From: a virus
Length of the DNA: 64,000 bases
IMG/VR virus record: IMGVR_UViG_3300021961_000048
Location: 1 to 64,000 of that record
Direction: 5' to 3' (one strand)
The translations under genes and the position numbers were made by a program. The first letter of the stretch is position 1, and the number at the start of each line of letters is the position of its first letter. This document shows, piece by piece, positions 1 to 9,797 of this stretch. The notes below the pieces were generated by a model, which had not been told where the DNA came from, did no database searches, and worked only from the letters and a program-made list of their open reading frames with translations.

Positions 1-94
1 TTTTGACAATGTGACCCGTAGTTGTTTGTGGGGTTGCTGCATTGTCTGTGAGAATCCCCAAAGACTGCACAGGTGTTACGACGTTAGATGCCAT
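1..94 (-). CDS. Start of a gene after gp16, probably terminase large subunit (partial)
   Basis: Only the first 31 codons are inside the window (MASNVVTPVQSLGILTDNAA then a Thr-rich stretch ending GHIVK). I do not recognise this N-terminus. In T4-like phages the gene directly after the small terminase gp16 is the large terminase gp17, the packaging ATPase and nuclease, so gp17 is an inference from position alone. The start follows the gp16 stop by 24 bases, and AGGAG lies 12 bases upstream of the ATG as a plausible but distant ribosome binding site. A GATAAATA late-promoter-like octamer overlaps the gp16 stop. No Walker A motif is visible because the gene runs off the left edge. Confidence 0.5.
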   Translation of the reverse strand, partial: MASNVVTPVQSLGILTDNAATPQTTTGHIVK

Positions 95-118
95 GGTGAT
101 ACGTTACTCCTACGATTA

Positions 119-562
119 CTATTTATCTTGTTGCTGTTTTAGGAACTTGGCGAGATCCGCTGTGCTACCTACAAACATAGTGTTATTTGTAGTATTGACT
201 TCCTTACTTTTCTTAGGTGCTTCAATGTCAGCAACCTTCTTTTGAAGATCCACCAACTTATCAGCAACGTCTCCAATGTGTTTAATGAGTTGCCCAGCAA
301 CTTCATATGCACGAGGTTGATCAGACTCCTGTGCCAACTCAAGGATACCATCAACTGCTTCCTGACCCTTCTCAATCAAGGAATACAAATGTCCTCTTGT
401 ATACTCATAGTCTTTCTTCAACTGCTCTTTAGTAGCAGTTGGTTCTACAATCTCCGCAGTTTTTGCGGGGGCTGGAATAATGTCCGTCTCTACATCGAGG
501 GCGTCCTCAATGCCATCGAACTTATTCGTCAACGCCCGTTGTTGGGTTTCTTGAGAGTCCAT
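119..562 (-). CDS. 16: Terminase small subunit gp16
   Basis: T4 gp16-like small terminase, the DNA-recognition partner of the gp17 packaging motor. The helical core is recognisable: DYEYTRGHLYSLIEKG, then an ESDQPRAYEVAGQLIKHIG segment matching the T4 NADSPRHMEVFATLMGQM region, then VADKLVDLQKKV. The C-terminal TMFVGSTADL matches T4 TVFMGSPTEL. The chosen start (MDSQETQQ) gives 147 residues; T4 gp16 has 164. In-frame ATGs at 586 and further upstream would overlap gp15 by 65 bases or more, so I prefer 562, which overlaps by about 40. The family and role are well supported. The exact start is not. Confidence 0.85.
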   Translation of the reverse strand: MDSQETQQRALTNKFDGIEDALDVETDIIPAPAKTAEIVEPTATKEQLKKDYEYTRGHLYSLIEKGQEAVDGILELAQESDQPRAYEVAGQLIKHIGDVADKLVDLQKKVADIEAPKKSKEVNTTNNTMFVGSTADLAKFLKQQQDK

Positions 563-1319
563 CTGTATATTCACTGAAAAGTTCATTAAATCCGAAGTCA
601 TCATCAGGATCCGCATTTGCAGGATCAGGTGTCACTGTATAGCGAACCTCTCTAGCAGCAGTAATCTTAGAATCAGTTGCGTAATCAACGATTGCCTTGG
701 TAATAACCTCAGAGGTGGCATCGGAGACAGGACCGTACAGATAGGTCTTGGCAACGAACATTAGTGTATAAACAAGAGTTCTACGAGTATCGTAGTCTCC
801 TTCATACACATCCTCATAGTCAACCGATGTCAGTGTAATCGGATAATCCTTCTTCTCACCCAAATCAGGAACTAGATTGAGAGTGATATTAAAGGAGGGT
901 TGGAAGACAGGAAGGATTTGCTCAATGATTTGTAGAGCATCGTCCTGGTTCTTACAAAGAACTGACAACTCAAAGTTGATGTTATACGGTACAGGCATGT
1001 ATGCCTTATTAGTACCGCCAGCATCGGTGGTGTGTCTAATGTATTGGGTCGGGGAAACCTTTCTTGTGGGATCGTATGAAATGCCTTGCATCTCAAAAGA
1101 GATACGAGGAAGTGTGATCTGTGTTGCGTCCTTAGAAGTAAGATCTCCAACTTGACGCAGACGTGCCAAGAACTTTTGCTTAGGACCGTATGCCAGAGGC
1201 ACTTTCATAACCTCAGTTCTACTGCCGCTAGTGCGACGCACTTCAATGTTATTGAAGATTGTGCCGAATCCTACGACAGTCTTCTTAATGATTTCGTGAT
1301 AAGTATACGTTCCTAGCAT
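522..1319 (-). CDS. 15: Tail sheath stabiliser and tail completion protein gp15
   Basis: This 265-residue protein matches T4 gp15 (272 residues), which caps the upper end of the tail tube and sheath and joins the tail to the head neck. Shared landmarks are an N-terminal YTYHEIIKKTVVGFGTIFNN region, VPLAYGPKQKFLARL (T4 VPITYASKEHFMMKL), LPRISFEM, and IIEQILPVFQPSFNIT (T4 IVEQILPYFQPHFNTT). The acidic tail DPANADPDDDFGF also resembles T4. The start codon abuts the gp14 stop at 1319, so the two are translationally coupled. An exact TATAAATA late-promoter octamer lies 116 bases upstream, inside gp14. Confidence 0.93.
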   Translation of the reverse strand: MLGTYTYHEIIKKTVVGFGTIFNNIEVRRTSGSRTEVMKVPLAYGPKQKFLARLRQVGDLTSKDATQITLPRISFEMQGISYDPTRKVSPTQYIRHTTDAGGTNKAYMPVPYNINFELSVLCKNQDDALQIIEQILPVFQPSFNITLNLVPDLGEKKDYPITLTSVDYEDVYEGDYDTRRTLVYTLMFVAKTYLYGPVSDATSEVITKAIVDYATDSKITAAREVRYTVTPDPANADPDDDFGFNELFSEYTDGLSRNPTTGVDE

Positions 1320-2200
1320 TACAGTGTCCCAGACTTGTTACCAAACTCACCAAACGGATTGCTTTCGGTAAAGTCGATGATACCGTCGGCAACTGTTTCT
1401 ATAGCGTAGTTCTGATCATACTCAGAGTTCACATTATTTATAGTGTTGTAAGACAGGGTTGTTGCGACAGCACCACTGGTTTGCCCAGTGACAGTCTCAC
1501 CCGATCTGAATGCGCCTGTACGGTTATACACTTGCAGGATTCTATTTACGGAGTCCCAAGTCTTGACAGTGGCAGATACATTGCTGTTAGCACCAACAAC
1601 CAACTCATCTGCAGTAAAGTCACCCACAGGAGCGGGTGTCTCATTCATAGTCAACGCAATAGTATTTGCAAATGCAGTCTCAATCTCATCGATCTCTTGA
1701 ACACCAGTATCGAAGTTCTCGTCGCTGTACTCGAAGAGCTCACAACGCAGACCCCAAACATACTGCTTACCCAACTGATAGAAGGGAGTCTCGTGCTCTA
1801 CAAACTGAATCTCAAACAACTTACCAGCAAGAGGGAACCAGACAAGATCACCCTCATTAGGACGACCCTCAACAATCAGAGTAGCGTTGTCGTCTACTGC
1901 CTGAGTGAATCTTTTACGAGAAACAATAAATGTAACCTGATCTGAGATTCGTACACCAAACTTAGAGAACACATCTCCGTCTCCACGGAAACCACCAGCG
2001 TCCTCTATATAAACTTCGATCTCATACGCACCATCAAAGGTGCTCATGGTATCTTCCGTGAAGATTGTATCTTCTTTGACCAGAGTGCGAGGAACGTAAT
2101 ATACGTTTTTCCCAAACATCTTGATCTGCTCGATGATCAGATCTTCAGTTAAGTTCTGTTCACCTGAGGTGCCTTGTGTGAAGTATGAGTTGAGTGCCAT
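1319..2200 (-). CDS. 14: Neck protein gp14
   Basis: Homologue of T4 gp14, which forms the head-tail neck with gp13. Diagnostic stretches are IIEQIKMFGKNVYYVPRTLV (T4 [20 protein letters not shown]), FSKFGVRISDQVTF (T4 FSNFGMQVQDEVTL), EGDLVWFPLAGKLFEIQFVE and PFYQLGKQ. At 293 residues it is somewhat longer than T4 gp14 (256). The extra length is a C-terminal beta-rich segment with a GETVTGQTSGAVAT turn like those in the neighbouring virion proteins. The frame is open three codons further, to a TTG at 2209, but ATG at 2200 (MALNSYF) is the likelier start. It directly follows the gp13 stop. Confidence 0.92.
   Translation of the reverse strand: MALNSYFTQGTSGEQNLTEDLIIEQIKMFGKNVYYVPRTLVKEDTIFTEDTMSTFDGAYEIEVYIEDAGGFRGDGDVFSKFGVRISDQVTFIVSRKRFTQAVDDNATLIVEGRPNEGDLVWFPLAGKLFEIQFVEHETPFYQLGKQYVWGLRCELFEYSDENFDTGVQEIDEIETAFANTIALTMNETPAPVGDFTADELVVGANSNVSATVKTWDSVNRILQVYNRTGAFRSGETVTGQTSGAVATTLSYNTINNVNSEYDQNYAIETVADGIIDFTESNPFGEFGNKSGTL
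1435..1442 (-). promoter_or_regulatory. T4-type late promoter octamer TATAAATA inside gp14
   Basis: An exact TATAAATA reads on the minus strand in the 3' part of gp14, 116 bases before gp15. It is the consensus -10 element of T4 late promoters, recognised by the gp55 sigma-like factor. A motif this short can occur by chance in coding DNA. Its position ahead of gp15-gp16-gp17 makes a function plausible. Confidence 0.4.
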
Positions 2201-2201
2201 A

Positions 2202-3002
2202 TCAGCCAATCATATCCAGAGGTGGTGTTTCCCAAGTGGTGCGAAGTTGTTCGTCCAAGATCTTGAGTTCTTCTACAGCATCGTTGTAGATCATCTCACC
2301 GTTCAGGGTGACGCCACCAGGCATCTGAACACCTTGGAACTTGGTGAGGTTTTGACCCCACTGCTTTTTAATCTTTGCAGTAGCGTAGTCCTTGACCCAC
2401 ATCTGATTATAGATTTCTGTCCATGTTGTCGGATCAAGTGCACGCCATGCTTTGATCACAACGTACTGATCTGCCATAGCATCCTCAGTCCAGTCGAAAT
2501 CGAGATACAGTCTATCCTGTACTTGCGAATAGCGAATAGGTTTCATACCTTCCAACAGGAAGTCAATAGTCTCAAGGTGCTGCTGAATCATGTAGTAATG
2601 ATAGAACTGTGTAGACGTAAAGTCATACAGATCATTCAGACGCAGTTGATAACGAATATCAAACATGTTCCTAGTACCCTTATCGGTAAAGGCAAACATG
2701 CCTTCAATAGAAAGGATATGCTGAGGAACAGAAAGGTATGAGTTCTGCTCTTTCCAAACGGTAGTATTGTCTACAGCGGTGTAGTCTGTATTTGTTTTGC
2801 CAGCAGCAATCTCATCAGCAGTAAACATGTGCTTGAGATATACACGCTCTGCCCCATCGTAATGGAACTGTTGGAACTTTTGCAGAGTATAGTCGATAGC
2901 GTCATCGACTTGATCATCGGATACGTTGACCTCCAAGACTGGTTTACCCAGTCTACGGAGGCAGTATTCCTTGAGTTCTGCTTTGGAGGTTGGAGAAGCC
3001 AT
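2202..3002 (-). CDS. 13: Neck protein gp13
   Basis: Homologue of T4 gp13, the head completion and neck protein that binds the portal vertex with gp14. The N-terminus LKEYCLRRLGKPVLEVNVSDDQVDDAIDYTL parallels T4 [31 protein letters not shown]. The C-terminal part has WVKDYATAKIKKQWGQNL and QMPGGVTLNGE, matching T4 WVKDYATALAKELNGQIL and MLPGGVTIDGQ. It has 266 residues against 309 in T4, the difference lying in the middle. The start is an ATG 7 bases after the stop of the fibre-like gene upstream, so it is probably read from the same late transcript. Confidence 0.93.
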   Translation of the reverse strand: MASPTSKAELKEYCLRRLGKPVLEVNVSDDQVDDAIDYTLQKFQQFHYDGAERVYLKHMFTADEIAAGKTNTDYTAVDNTTVWKEQNSYLSVPQHILSIEGMFAFTDKGTRNMFDIRYQLRLNDLYDFTSTQFYHYYMIQQHLETIDFLLEGMKPIRYSQVQDRLYLDFDWTEDAMADQYVVIKAWRALDPTTWTEIYNQMWVKDYATAKIKKQWGQNLTKFQGVQMPGGVTLNGEMIYNDAVEELKILDEQLRTTWETPPLDMIG

Positions 3003-3008
3003 TAGTTA

Positions 3009-6000
3009 TCAGGGGCGAACGAGAGCAGCGAGAGCAGCTTTGAGTGCAGCAACAGTAGTGATGCCAGCATTATTACCAATAGCATTCAGGGCACTGTAGA
3101 GTGCTGTCAGGTCACTGTTTGTATCATCAGCAGCGGTACCTTGTGCAGCAGTTGCATATGCAGTGCTGTTTGTGGTAGCAGCGGTGCCAAGACCCAGAGT
3201 GGTGCGAGCAGTTGCAGCATCAGCATCATCAATCAGAGTTGCACCGAATGCACTGATTGTAGGTGTGCCAGACAGATCACTGTATGCACCCGAGGTAGCA
3301 ACAGCAGCAAGAGTAGGTGTGCCACTCAGGTCACTGTATGCACCCGAGGTAGCAACAGCAGCAAGAATAGGTGTGCCAGACAGATCACTGTATGCACCAG
3401 TGGATGCCACGGTTGCATATGTGGGTTGTGTGTAGGAAATAACGCCAGTCGATGCGTTGTATCCCAGCGAACCAGTCACACTGATTGCACCGCGAGCGCG
3501 AGCAGGTGTGTGATACAGATTTGTACCTTCTGCCAGGTTGGTTGTGGTCTTCTGAGACAGGTCAAGGTTTGCACCAGTCTGCAGATTCACACGAGCATCA
3601 GCACGAGCGTTGGTGTAGAAGAGGTTTGTACCCTCTGTCAGATCGGAAGTGCTGATCTCACCAAAGTCAACCGAGAGACCCAGAACATTATTGAGATCAT
3701 CGTAAACAGCGGAGATGCCAGTACCACCATTAACCAGAGCAGCAACACGATCATCAACTCTCTCATTAGTGAAGTACAGATTAGATGTACCTTCTGCCAG
3801 AGCATCGGTGTCGTGGTTGCTAATGTCACTAACCTGAGACTGACCATACAGGATTGTACCTGTGATGTTCAAGTTACCCTGCACTTCAAAGTCTGTAGTT
3901 GACTTGAAGTTGTTAACTTGCAGTGTGTTTGTGCTGGGGTTGTAGGTGAGGTTGGTCGAGTCTGTGCGGACCTCTGTGTATCCAGTGTTAGTGGAAACAA
4001 AAGGTATGTAGTATGTGAGGTTAGAAGTTGCAGTCTCAGTGATGTTGACCAGATTGGTCTTATCAGCAGTACCAGTCAGGTTACCAGTGACGTTACCAGT
4101 GATCTGACCCGTAACGCCCAGGGTGCCACCAATAGTTGTGTTGGTGGTTACATCCAGGGAGTTGGTAGTTGTCAGACCAGCAGCAGTGATGTTACCAGTG
4201 GTGGACTGAAGTTCAATCTTCGTGATGGAACTTCCATTCTGCAACTGCAGAGTTTTGCTTGCACCACGCAGGACAACATTATCTTTGAAGAGAGAAGTGC
4301 TGTTCTGAGTGATTGTGCTGTTGAAGGTAGCAGCACCATCAACGTTCAGTGTGTTATCGAGATCAACAGCATTCTGAACGTTCAGTGTACCTGCCAGAGT
4401 TGTGCTTTGGGTAACGTTCAGAGTACCAGCGATTGCGGTATTACCAGTCGAAGCAGTAACAACGAACTTGTTAGTGTTGATAAGCAACGAACCAGTGATG
4501 TTCGCAGATGCCGATGTGCTCAGACTGGTACAAGACAGGGTGCTGAGTGTTGTACCACCAGTCACATTCAGAGTACCACCAAACTCAGCGTTACCAGTTG
4601 CACCAAACAGAGAGATTGTGGTGGCGTTGTTAGGACCGATATAAATGTCGGTACCGAAGAATGATTCCTCAGCAACGGTAATACCGCCACTGGTGACCAT
4701 CAGAGGTGCGTTAGACGCCAAGGTAGATGGTGTTTCGTTCTTAGAGAACTCAACACGACCGCTGAACTCCTGATTACCTTTGCTGACCTGATTACCATCA
4801 ACAGTGAAGTCTCCATAGACTTGGATGTCTCCACCAACTGACATATTGCCAGCAACCTTGGCACCACCAGCAACATCCAAAGCAGCATTGCCGATGTTGA
4901 TGAAGAGTGCTACGGAGTTGGGATTGGAGGTGTTGCTGACGGTGAGAATACCATCAACGTTCAGAGTGCTATCAAGGTCGGTAGCACCAGTAACGTTAAA
5001 GGTGTCATCGATAACTGTTGCACCAAGAACGTCAAGGGTACCAACAATGTCAGTATTACCAGAGTTGAAGTCAACGGTGAACTTATTAACCCCAGAACCA
5101 TTCTGGAGCAGCAGAGATTTGTTAGCAGCATTTACTGTCAGACCATCAGTAATGACCGTCAATCCATCAATATCAAGTGTACCGTTGATGGTTACGTTAT
5201 CGTCAAGTACAGTCTCACCAGTGAAGGAATCCAGAGTCAGGTTACCAGAGGTTGTGCTGATCTCGGAAGAACCGTCAACACCAATCTTGATGTTGTCTGC
5301 AGTAATGTCTGTAGACGTGATTGCATGGTTAAAGGTAACTGTGCCATTAACAGTGTGAGTGTCTGTGCCAGCATTACCAATAGTTGCATTACCATTGGTA
5401 GTAAAGTTGCCAGTGACGCTCATGTTGTCGGTGACGCTAACCGTGCCACCTGCAGAGTCAAGAATCAGGTTTCCTGACGTGGTGGAGATTTCGGAAGCAC
5501 CATCAACGCCGATCTTGATGTTGTCTGCCGTGATGTCGGTGGAAGTAATCGCCTGGTTAAAGGTGACTGTACCCGTAACCACATGTGCATCTGTACCAGC
5601 ATTGCCAAGGGTTACATTCCCGTCAACAGTAAGGGTGCCATCGATCTTGGTATTGCCGTCAACATTCAGATCAAGATCAACGTCAAGATTATCTGTGATA
5701 TTAACAGTGCCACCAGCAGAATCCAGGATCAGGTTACCTGCAGTGGTGCTGATCTCGTTAGCAGCGTCAACGCCGATTTTGATTTGATCAGCGGTGATAT
5801 CCGTGGAGGTGATTGCATGGTTAAAGGTTACTGTACCATTAACAGTGTGAGCATCGGATCCAGCGTTACCAATAGTGCTATTACCATTGACCTGCAGAGT
5901 ACCACCAATGTAGGTGTTACCAGTTCCAGCAGAAACAGTGAATACTGTCTGAACACTAAAGTTACTTTGTGTGGAAAGACCACCAGTTACAGAAACGTTG

Positions 6001-9000
6001 CCACCAACTGCTACGTCATCAGTAACATTGAGGTCATCGCCCACATATAGATCAAGACCGACGCTAGCGCCACCACCAACGATAAGAGCACCAGAAGCAG
6101 AGTTTGTGGCGTTGGTAGTATCAAACAGTTTCAGAGAACCAGCGTCAATGCCAGAGCGAGTGCCATTGAAGACTTCACTGACGTTAGATGCACTGTGATA
6201 GAACGCATAGCGCCCTGCAGAATCGTCCCAACCGAAGAAACCGAGACGAGCAGCAGAGTTTGCATAATATCTGAACTCAACACCACGATCCTTACCATCG
6301 TTGCTTGTGGGGGCAGTGTCGCCGCCCAGAGTGACGATAGGATCATCTAGGGTCACAACAGTGCTATTAACTGTTGTAGTCGTACCATGAACCGTCAGGT
6401 TTTGGTTGATGATAACATTCTGATCAACTTCCAGATCGCCATTAACAGTTACGTTATCAGTGAAGGTGGAGACAGCGTTGACTGTCAGAACGTCTGTGTT
6501 GACATCACCGATAGTTGTATTGTAACCAGTGATGTTGACTTCGCGGTTGAATGTTGCATCACCGTGAACAAGCAGAGCACCATCAGTAGCGTTACCCTGA
6601 CCAACACGACCAATAGTAGTGTAACCAGACTCGCCAAGGACAGAGAACTCAACGGTATCCGCAGCACCGACCTTACCAATATAAAGGTCGTCACCAATGT
6701 GCAGGTCTTGGACAATACCAACACCACCCGCAACTCTCAGGTTGGCCGCGGCGTCATCTGCATAAGTGGAGTTCTGAGCATTGCTAGAACCAAGATATGC
6801 ATGATACTTAATGTCAACGTTGTTGAGCAGTGAAGGACGTGTGCGGGCAGTGCCAGCATCCTTAACTACAATGCGATCAGCAATGTAGAGGTCAGTTGCA
6901 ATGCGGACATCTTTCTCGATGTTAACACCACCAGCGAAGGTAGCGTTACCCTGAGATGTCAGGGAGACATCAGATTCAGAAGAAGTTGCATCAACAACAA
7001 TGTTGGTTGTACGCTCAAAGGTATTGAAGTTACCAACGTTCAGTGTACCTTCAATATCGGTATTACCACTTGCAGATGCAACACGGAATGTCTGTACTGC
7101 ACCGTTAGTAATAGTGAAGAACTTATTATTAGTATCAAGTGTGATGTCGTCGTGGAAGACGGAATCCTGATCAACATCCAAAGTGTTGTTGAGGGTTACC
7201 GCACCATCGACATCGAGAGTGTTGTTGAAGGTTACTGCACCGTCAACATCGAGTTGACCTTCGGTGTGAACATTACCAGTTGTGTAATCAACGGTAAACT
7301 CTTCAGCAGTGTCATCCATGATGACAAATCTCTTACCAGACTCGGTAGAAGTCTGCTTGAAGATAACATTATCATCGACTTGAGTCTGACCCCAAGCATA
7401 CAATGTACCCCAAGTAGTAGTGTCACCAGTATTGCTGTCAACCTTAAACTTGACCAGACTACCAGCAGTGGTAACCAAGAACTCTTTATTATCTGCACGC
7501 AGAGAGAGGTCGTTGTAAATGTGAGTCTCGCCGTCAATAAAGACGCGATCACCAACGTACAGTCTCTCAGAAATACCAGCACCACCTGTGACAACCAGAG
7601 TACCAGATGTCTTAGAGGTAGAACCAGTGTTAGTTGTTAGTCTGAGGTTACCAGTAATGAGAGGAGCGTCAGTACCAGCAAATACTTCGCTTGTGTTAGT
7701 CGCGTTGTAGAGGAGGCGATAGCCACCAGTGCCGCTCCAAATGTTAGAATCCGAGTAATCCTCGTCCCATCCGAAGAATCCGACTCTTGCTTGTGTATCA
7801 TAGTAGTTGAACTCAATACCTCTATCTTTACCATCATCGACGGTAGGAGCGGTATCGCCACCCAACTTAACGATAACGTCATCGATTGTAACAACTGTCG
7901 AGTTGACTGTAGTCGTTACACCATCAACAGTCAGGTCACCACGGATACGAACAACACCAGTAACATCGTCATCATCATTAGGATCGAGGATGAGAGTGGA
8001 GTTTGTGGTAGACAGAACATTGTCTTGGAAATGGAAGTCTTCCAGATTGACTCTGTGATCAACATCGGTAACCGAGATTGTGATGTCCTGATCACAGGTG
8101 ATGTTCATTGTTGCGTCACCAGCACCAGCGTTGGTAACGTTGATATCGAAGGAGCGATTGCTCGCTTCGTTAACTTCCAACGCGAGTTCTAGGTTGCCAC
8201 TGGTACGCTTGATGAACTGGTCTACCTTCGTAACGTCGAGGGTAAGATTACCAGAAAGGGTAGTGTCAAGGTTAATGTCAATAGCGCCAGTGAAAGAAGA
8301 ACCACTTGTGGCGCTCCCATTGCCGTTAGGATCATCAGGAGTAATAGCGGGATAGCTATTACCCTGCGACAGGATGGAAGGTTGGAAGGGATACTCAGCA
8401 GTATCGTAGCCAACAACTCTGAAAACAGAACCACCAGTGCGGTTGTTAACGTTAACGTGGTTGATGGTAGTGATGCCATGATATGCATTATCAGTGGTAC
8501 GCTCTCTGTCGAGCTCAAAGGTTTCAGTGGTGTTCTGGTCTGTGAACATCAACAGACCGTGGGATTGTAACTGATAGTTTTCTACTGCATTCTCAGCGAT
8601 AGTTACATGACCGCCGATAGTGCTGTTGGTCCCATCCCAAACAGTAACGTTAAAGTCTTCCTGAGCAAACGATGCAAGACCCTTTTGCTCAATCTGGGCA
8701 GACCAGAGATATCTCCAACCACCTACATCAGAGGCGTCGGTGTGTGTCGGTTCACCCAGACCAGCACCGATATCACGGATTGCTGCCTGATAAACACGAC
8801 CATTGGATGCTTCGACAATATCAAATCTGTTATATGCAGTGACATTATCATATGCAGGATAGATAGAACCCTCTGTTGCCGTAGCAATCGGAATAGTCAG
8901 TGCCTGGGTCAGACGACCATAACGGTCAACTGTCAGTTGAGTAGCATTGACTGTCTGGTTGCCGTTACCAGCAATCGAAATCAGAGAGTTAGACAGGTTG

Positions 9001-9716
9001 TCGTTGGGGTTGTACTGACCAACAACAACAGGAGTGTCAGCAAGATCAATCAGTGGGTTTGCAGATTGAGCAGTACCGTTAGAAACAAGAATACGGGCAA
9101 CTGCACCAGTGATTGTGCGGTTGACGAGGTTACCAGCACCCTCCCTAGAGATGAAACCGAAACCTGTCATGTTTGCCAACGATGTCAGGTCGGAGTCCAA
9201 CGGTTGAGCGTCGGTAATGCCGAACTGAGACAAACTTGTGGGGTTTGATGCGTTGATAATACGACCACGAGAGTCGATTGACAACTGAGTGTATGTACCA
9301 GTAGCGGACAGGTTGCCAGGATCGTAGTGAGGCAACGATGTCACATAGTTCAGTTCTGCCGTGATGTTGACGTTTGCAGAACCGTCAAAAGAAGCAGAAC
9401 CCGACATGTCACCAGCAAGGGTGATAGATCGAGTGTTGGCAAGACGAGTTGCGGTTGCAGCGTTACCAATCAGCGAACCAGTAATCGCACCTGCAGAGAA
9501 GTTACCGTCAGCATCACGCTTGACGAGTGTGTTCGCGGTGTTCGATTCTGTCTCGATTGGTCGCTCGTATTTCAACGAGTTCCAGGGTGTAACACCATCA
9601 CCAATCTTAATACGCGAGGTATCGATCTCGATTCCGAGTTCGCCCTGAGCGAGGATTGGGTTGACGTTTGCCCACTGCTGAGCACCGTCACGTCTTAGTT
9701 GGATTCTATTTGCCAT
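3009..9716 (-). CDS. Giant tail-fibre-like virion protein (2235 aa) with Mtd-type N-terminus
   Basis: The first 50 residues (RIQLRRDGAQQWANVNPILA, then QGELGIEID and KIGDGVTPWNSLKY) match the N-terminal domain of phage receptor-binding fibres such as major tropism determinant. The rest is a long beta-solenoid-like repeat shaft with units such as TGNTDIAGTLNV, LDVDGAVTFNNTLDVDG, and HTVNGTVTFNHAITSTDITAD. Near the C-terminus come EGTNLFYTNARADARV units and an 18-residue SGAYSDLSGTP repeat. One module of about 60 residues with TTTVNSTVVT, GGDTAPT and DGKDRG occurs twice, about 500 residues apart. I see no C-terminal intramolecular chaperone peptidase. It occupies the T4 gp11-gp12-wac position, so a fibre or whisker role is inferred rather than shown. 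Confidence 0.7.
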   Translation of the reverse strand: MANRIQLRRDGAQQWANVNPILAQGELGIEIDTSRIKIGDGVTPWNSLKYERPIETESNTANTLVKRDADGNFSAGAITGSLIGNAATATRLANTRSITLAGDMSGSASFDGSANVNITAELNYVTSLPHYDPGNLSATGTYTQLSIDSRGRIINASNPTSLSQFGITDAQPLDSDLTSLANMTGFGFISREGAGNLVNRTITGAVARILVSNGTAQSANPLIDLADTPVVVGQYNPNDNLSNSLISIAGNGNQTVNATQLTVDRYGRLTQALTIPIATATEGSIYPAYDNVTAYNRFDIVEASNGRVYQAAIRDIGAGLGEPTHTDASDVGGWRYLWSAQIEQKGLASFAQEDFNVTVWDGTNSTIGGHVTIAENAVENYQLQSHGLLMFTDQNTTETFELDRERTTDNAYHGITTINHVNVNNRTGGSVFRVVGYDTAEYPFQPSILSQGNSYPAITPDDPNGNGSATSGSSFTGAIDINLDTTLSGNLTLDVTKVDQFIKRTSGNLELALEVNEASNRSFDINVTNAGAGDATMNITCDQDITISVTDVDHRVNLEDFHFQDNVLSTTNSTLILDPNDDDDVTGVVRIRGDLTVDGVTTTVNSTVVTIDDVIVKLGGDTAPTVDDGKDRGIEFNYYDTQARVGFFGWDEDYSDSNIWSGTGGYRLLYNATNTSEVFAGTDAPLITGNLRLTTNTGSTSKTSGTLVVTGGAGISERLYVGDRVFIDGETHIYNDLSLRADNKEFLVTTAGSLVKFKVDSNTGDTTTWGTLYAWGQTQVDDNVIFKQTSTESGKRFVIMDDTAEEFTVDYTTGNVHTEGQLDVDGAVTFNNTLDVDGAVTLNNTLDVDQDSVFHDDITLDTNNKFFTITNGAVQTFRVASASGNTDIEGTLNVGNFNTFERTTNIVVDATSSESDVSLTSQGNATFAGGVNIEKDVRIATDLYIADRIVVKDAGTARTRPSLLNNVDIKYHAYLGSSNAQNSTYADDAAANLRVAGGVGIVQDLHIGDDLYIGKVGAADTVEFSVLGESGYTTIGRVGQGNATDGALLVHGDATFNREVNITGYNTTIGDVNTDVLTVNAVSTFTDNVTVNGDLEVDQNVIINQNLTVHGTTTTVNSTVVTLDDPIVTLGGDTAPTSNDGKDRGVEFRYYANSAARLGFFGWDDSAGRYAFYHSASNVSEVFNGTRSGIDAGSLKLFDTTNATNSASGALIVGGGASVGLDLYVGDDLNVTDDVAVGGNVSVTGGLSTQSNFSVQTVFTVSAGTGNTYIGGTLQVNGNSTIGNAGSDAHTVNGTVTFNHAITSTDITADQIKIGVDAANEISTTAGNLILDSAGGTVNITDNLDVDLDLNVDGNTKIDGTLTVDGNVTLGNAGTDAHVVTGTVTFNQAITSTDITADNIKIGVDGASEISTTSGNLILDSAGGTVSVTDNMSVTGNFTTNGNATIGNAGTDTHTVNGTVTFNHAITSTDITADNIKIGVDGSSEISTTSGNLTLDSFTGETVLDDNVTINGTLDIDGLTVITDGLTVNAANKSLLLQNGSGVNKFTVDFNSGNTDIVGTLDVLGATVIDDTFNVTGATDLDSTLNVDGILTVSNTSNPNSVALFINIGNAALDVAGGAKVAGNMSVGGDIQVYGDFTVDGNQVSKGNQEFSGRVEFSKNETPSTLASNAPLMVTSGGITVAEESFFGTDIYIGPNNATTISLFGATGNAEFGGTLNVTGGTTLSTLSCTSLSTSASANITGSLLINTNKFVVTASTGNTAIAGTLNVTQSTTLAGTLNVQNAVDLDNTLNVDGAATFNSTITQNSTSLFKDNVVLRGASKTLQLQNGSSITKIELQSTTGNITAAGLTTTNSLDVTTNTTIGGTLGVTGQITGNVTGNLTGTADKTNLVNITETATSNLTYYIPFVSTNTGYTEVRTDSTNLTYNPSTNTLQVNNFKSTTDFEVQGNLNITGTILYGQSQVSDISNHDTDALAEGTSNLYFTNERVDDRVAALVNGGTGISAVYDDLNNVLGLSVDFGEISTSDLTEGTNLFYTNARADARVNLQTGANLDLSQKTTTNLAEGTNLYHTPARARGAISVTGSLGYNASTGVISYTQPTYATVASTGAYSDLSGTPILAAVATSGAYSDLSGTPTLAAVATSGAYSDLSGTPTISAFGATLIDDADAATARTTLGLGTAATTNSTAYATAAQGTAADDTNSDLTALYSALNAIGNNAGITTVAALKAALAALVRP
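3259..3420 (-). repeat. 54-bp tandem repeat encoding an 18-residue fibre unit
   Basis: Three consecutive copies begin at about 3259, 3313 and 3367, with a period of 54 bases. They encode ATSGAYSDLSGTPTLAAV-like units near the C-terminus of the fibre-like protein. The copies differ at only a few bases, which suggests recent expansion or gene conversion. Confidence 0.85.
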
Positions 9717-9756
9717 TGCTTATTAAGATAGTGCCAGCGGTACCTTGCCTTCTAGT

Positions 9757-9764
9757 TATTTATG
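9757..9764 (-). promoter_or_regulatory. Late-promoter-like CATAAATA before the fibre gene
   Basis: CATAAATA on the minus strand lies 41 bases upstream of the fibre-like gene and just after a strong terminator. It is one base from the T4 late consensus. The terminator-then-promoter arrangement supports a transcription start here. Confidence 0.5.
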
Positions 9765-9767
9765 CCA

Positions 9768-9792
9768 GAAAAAAAGAGTCCCGAAGGACTCT
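9768..9792 (-). terminator. Rho-independent terminator with TTCG tetraloop
   Basis: On the minus strand AGAGTCC-TTCG-GGACTCT forms a 7-bp stem with a C(TTCG)G loop, followed by a run of seven T. This is a textbook intrinsic terminator directly downstream of the small gene ending at 9798. It separates that transcript from the fibre-neck-terminase unit. Confidence 0.9.
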
Positions 9793-9797
9793 CTATA

